Positions 21,410-22,614 of a DNA stretch of 22,614 nt are shown piece after piece. Below the pieces are notes generated by a model, which searched no databases, was not told the DNA's origin, and saw only the letters and a list, made by a program, of their open reading frames with translations. Position 1 is the stretch's first letter, and every line of letters starts with the position of its first letter. The stretch is from positions 1 through 22,614 of the forward strand of contig JAZLJD010000075.1 in NCBI GenBank assembly GCA_045617725.1, in the 5' to 3' direction. The position numbers and the translations under genes were made by a program. Origin of the DNA: JAZLJD01 sp045617725 (GTDB lineage: Bacteria > Bacillota > Clostridia > Lachnospirales > Lachnospiraceae).

Positions 21410-22405
21410 ATGAAAGGAATGTCCGGTAGAAACTTCAAAATATTGATTACCTGTATGATGTTTCTTTTTGTCGTACTCCTTTTAGGAACTGTACTAATCC
21501 TAAATCGCGATAAATTATTTGTTGATACAACGAAAGCGGTTTCCAAAGTTCCGAGCGTAGCTGAGCTTGACAGGAGCACGGATATCCCGACTCCTTGGGT
21601 ATCTAAAGCGCCGGAGCCCCCTAAGGTGAAGACTCCGACTAACGAGCAGGAGCCCATAGAGGCAACTGACGGACTGCATACCAAGGTGGTGCTTCGTGAT
21701 GGTACGGTTTCCTGGCAACTTATTAGTGCCCTCATTCCGGTTAACAGCATTCGCGTTTCCGATATTAACATTGTAGATGGTGCAGTACAGTACCTAAAAG
21801 CAGGCAAGGATATTTCAGAGAAAGGTATTATGATATCCGAAGCATATAAGTACATCGATTTTTCAAAAGTGAAGAAAAGCGATGTAGATTTTTTGATGAT
21901 TCATGTCGGAGATTCCGGTAACAGTACGGGACAGTTCAAACTCGATGATTATTTTACGGAATATTGCGAAGAAGCAACTCTTAATGACATTCCTTTTGGA
22001 GTTTATATGGAGAGTCATGCCATAAGCACCGAGGAAGCGGTAGAGGAAGCAGAGAATATTATTCATGAACTTTATGGATTTACCGTTCAGTATCCAATCG
22101 CAATTCGTCTTTCTTATAAAGAAGATAGCATCGGCAGGGATGAGGCGCTGAATCGTGATGAAAGAACGCAGATTGTTAAGAAGCTTCTTGATAAATTGTC
22201 GGAGGCAGGCTACGAGGCGGCTGTGTTTGCGGATAAGGAATGGCTTGTTACGAAACTGGATCTGAATCGTCTTACGGATTATGCGGTTATTCTGGAGGAC
22301 AAAAACGAAATCTTTGATTATCCCTACAGCATGCAGATGTGGAACTATGGAACCTGCGAAATTACGGGCATAAACGGAAGTGTTGAGGTTATTTGCAGGT
22401 TTTAG
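21410..22405 (+). CDS. Membrane-anchored protein with degenerate GH25-like domain
   Basis: The 331-residue protein has one N-terminal membrane helix (about 10-32), a Pro/Lys/Thr-rich linker (about 45-85), a short region with VVLRDGTVSWQLISALIP, and a C-terminal domain (about 138-331) that resembles the glycoside hydrolase 25 lysozyme barrel. GIMISEAYKYIDFSKVK matches the GIDVSxxxGxIDWxxVK strand, VDFLMIHVGD and FGVYMES match the next strands, and MWNYG..ITGINGSVEV matches the typical WQY..GxxxGISGxVD end. The catalytic acids are not seen: the first Asp is Met140, and the DxE after the middle strand is replaced at IAIRLSYKED. It is probably a non-catalytic wall-binding protein. AAAGGAAAG stands 8 bases before the ATG. 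Confidence 0.65.
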   Translation: MKGMSGRNFKILITCMMFLFVVLLLGTVLILNRDKLFVDTTKAVSKVPSVAELDRSTDIPTPWVSKAPEPPKVKTPTNEQEPIEATDGLHTKVVLRDGTVSWQLISALIPVNSIRVSDINIVDGAVQYLKAGKDISEKGIMISEAYKYIDFSKVKKSDVDFLMIHVGDSGNSTGQFKLDDYFTEYCEEATLNDIPFGVYMESHAISTEEAVEEAENIIHELYGFTVQYPIAIRLSYKEDSIGRDEALNRDERTQIVKKLLDKLSEAGYEAAVFADKEWLVTKLDLNRLTDYAVILEDKNEIFDYPYSMQMWNYGTCEITGINGSVEVICRF

Positions 22406-22415
22406 GGACGTTCCT

Positions 22416-22464
22416 TTTGTCACGAGGATGTGTACTTTGTCACGAGGATGTGTACTTTGTCACG
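22416..22464. repeat. 20-bp tandem repeat (2.45 units)
   Basis: The unit TTTGTCACGAGGATGTGTAC occurs exactly twice (22416-22435, 22436-22455), followed by a partial third copy TTTGTCACG (22456-22464). It starts 11 bases after the stop codon of the GH25-like gene, just after GGGACGTTCC (22405-22414). It may be a remnant end of a mobile or REP-type element; this is inference. Confidence 0.85.
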
Positions 22465-22472
22465 GCCAAATC

Positions 22473-22493
22473 AAAAACGGCTCCCCTGAGCCG
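22473..22493 (-). terminator. Minus-strand intrinsic terminator
   Basis: Read on the minus strand, CGGCTC (22493-22488), loop AGGG and GAGCCG (22483-22478) form a six-pair GC-rich stem followed by five T residues. It points to a minus-strand transcription unit ending here and lying mostly to the right of the window. Confidence 0.65.
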
Positions 22494-22614
22494 GCGAGAA
22501 CAATTTCATATAGAGACGAATCACATTCCGAGTTATGGTTTTCTAAGTGTTTTGGGAAGTCTTTCTGTAGTGACGCAACCGGCCTCTACGCGCCGTCCGT
22601 GTCGCGTATCGGCC
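22494..22614. other. Unassigned right edge
   Basis: No gene could be assigned. On the minus strand one frame is open from the window edge to a stop at 22533-22535, giving 26 residues ending TERLPKTLRKP; a second frame gives an Arg-rich tail. Either could be the end of a gene cut by the window, matching the minus-strand terminator, but neither is recognisable. The last 45 bases are clearly more GC-rich than the rest of the window. Confidence 0.3.

Noticed and set aside
21863..22423. 186-residue open frame on the minus strand
   Set aside because: It is antisense to the GH25-like gene, whose frame has a membrane helix, linker and recognisable fold segments; the terminator at 22473 would not explain it.
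22416..22464. CRISPR array
   Set aside because: The units are directly adjacent without spacers and there are no cas genes.

Overview
The window looks like chromosomal DNA from a strictly anaerobic Firmicute, most likely a member of Lachnospiraceae/Clostridia. The reasons are a complete Rnf complex in the clostridial order C-D-G-E-A-B, a biotin-dependent sodium-pump decarboxylase operon, the run cmk-ispH-rpsA, scpA-scpB, low-to-moderate GC and strong AGGAGG ribosome-binding sites. No rRNA, tRNA, CRISPR array, complete insertion sequence or prophage is visible. The species assignment is inference from gene content only.

Layout. (1) 1-340: no clear gene, but two strong inverted repeats. (2) 341-2567: membrane-anchored metallophosphoesterase, then scpA and scpB (chromosome segregation), closed by an intrinsic terminator. 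(3) 2769-7668: a five-gene operon encoding a carboxyltransferase of the PccB/MmdA type, a small OadG-like subunit with a lipoprotein signal, a free biotin carrier, the membrane sodium-pump beta subunit, and an OadA/5S-type carboxyltransferase without its own biotin domain. A strong terminator follows. (4) 7772-8317: TetR-type regulator with its own TATAAT and a palindromic operator candidate. (5) 8393-13990: rpiR-type regulator, HI0933-type flavoprotein, cmk, ispH, rpsA and cheR-type methyltransferase, tightly packed and co-directional, ended by a probable bidirectional terminator. (6) 14028-15143, minus strand: YprB-type exonuclease-like protein. (7) 15408-20389: rnfCDGEAB, preceded by a leader made largely of repeated hairpin units. 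(8) 20367-21365, minus strand: ApbE flavin transferase, overlapping the end of rnfB. (9) 21410-22405: membrane-anchored protein with a degenerate GH25-lysozyme-like domain. (10) 22406-22614: a 20-bp tandem repeat and a minus-strand terminator for something to the right.

How the genes fit together. Two ion-motive systems sit in one window: the biotin-dependent decarboxylase, which in known relatives exports Na+ at the expense of decarboxylation energy, and Rnf, which couples ferredoxin:NAD+ electron transfer to Na+ or H+ export. ApbE is the enzyme expected to attach FMN to the RnfD and RnfG subunits encoded next to it.

The most unusual non-coding signal is a dispersed structured repeat of about 65-75 bp, found in three copies (8324-8390, 15232-15296, 15334-15407). 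Each copy ends in a GGGGATT- or GGAGATT-like Shine-Dalgarno sequence placed immediately before a start codon (rpiR, a putative leader peptide, rnfC). The repeat therefore appears to supply the translation start region of the downstream gene. The most unusual coding signal is the operon that combines two different carboxyltransferases with one biotin carrier and one membrane pump.
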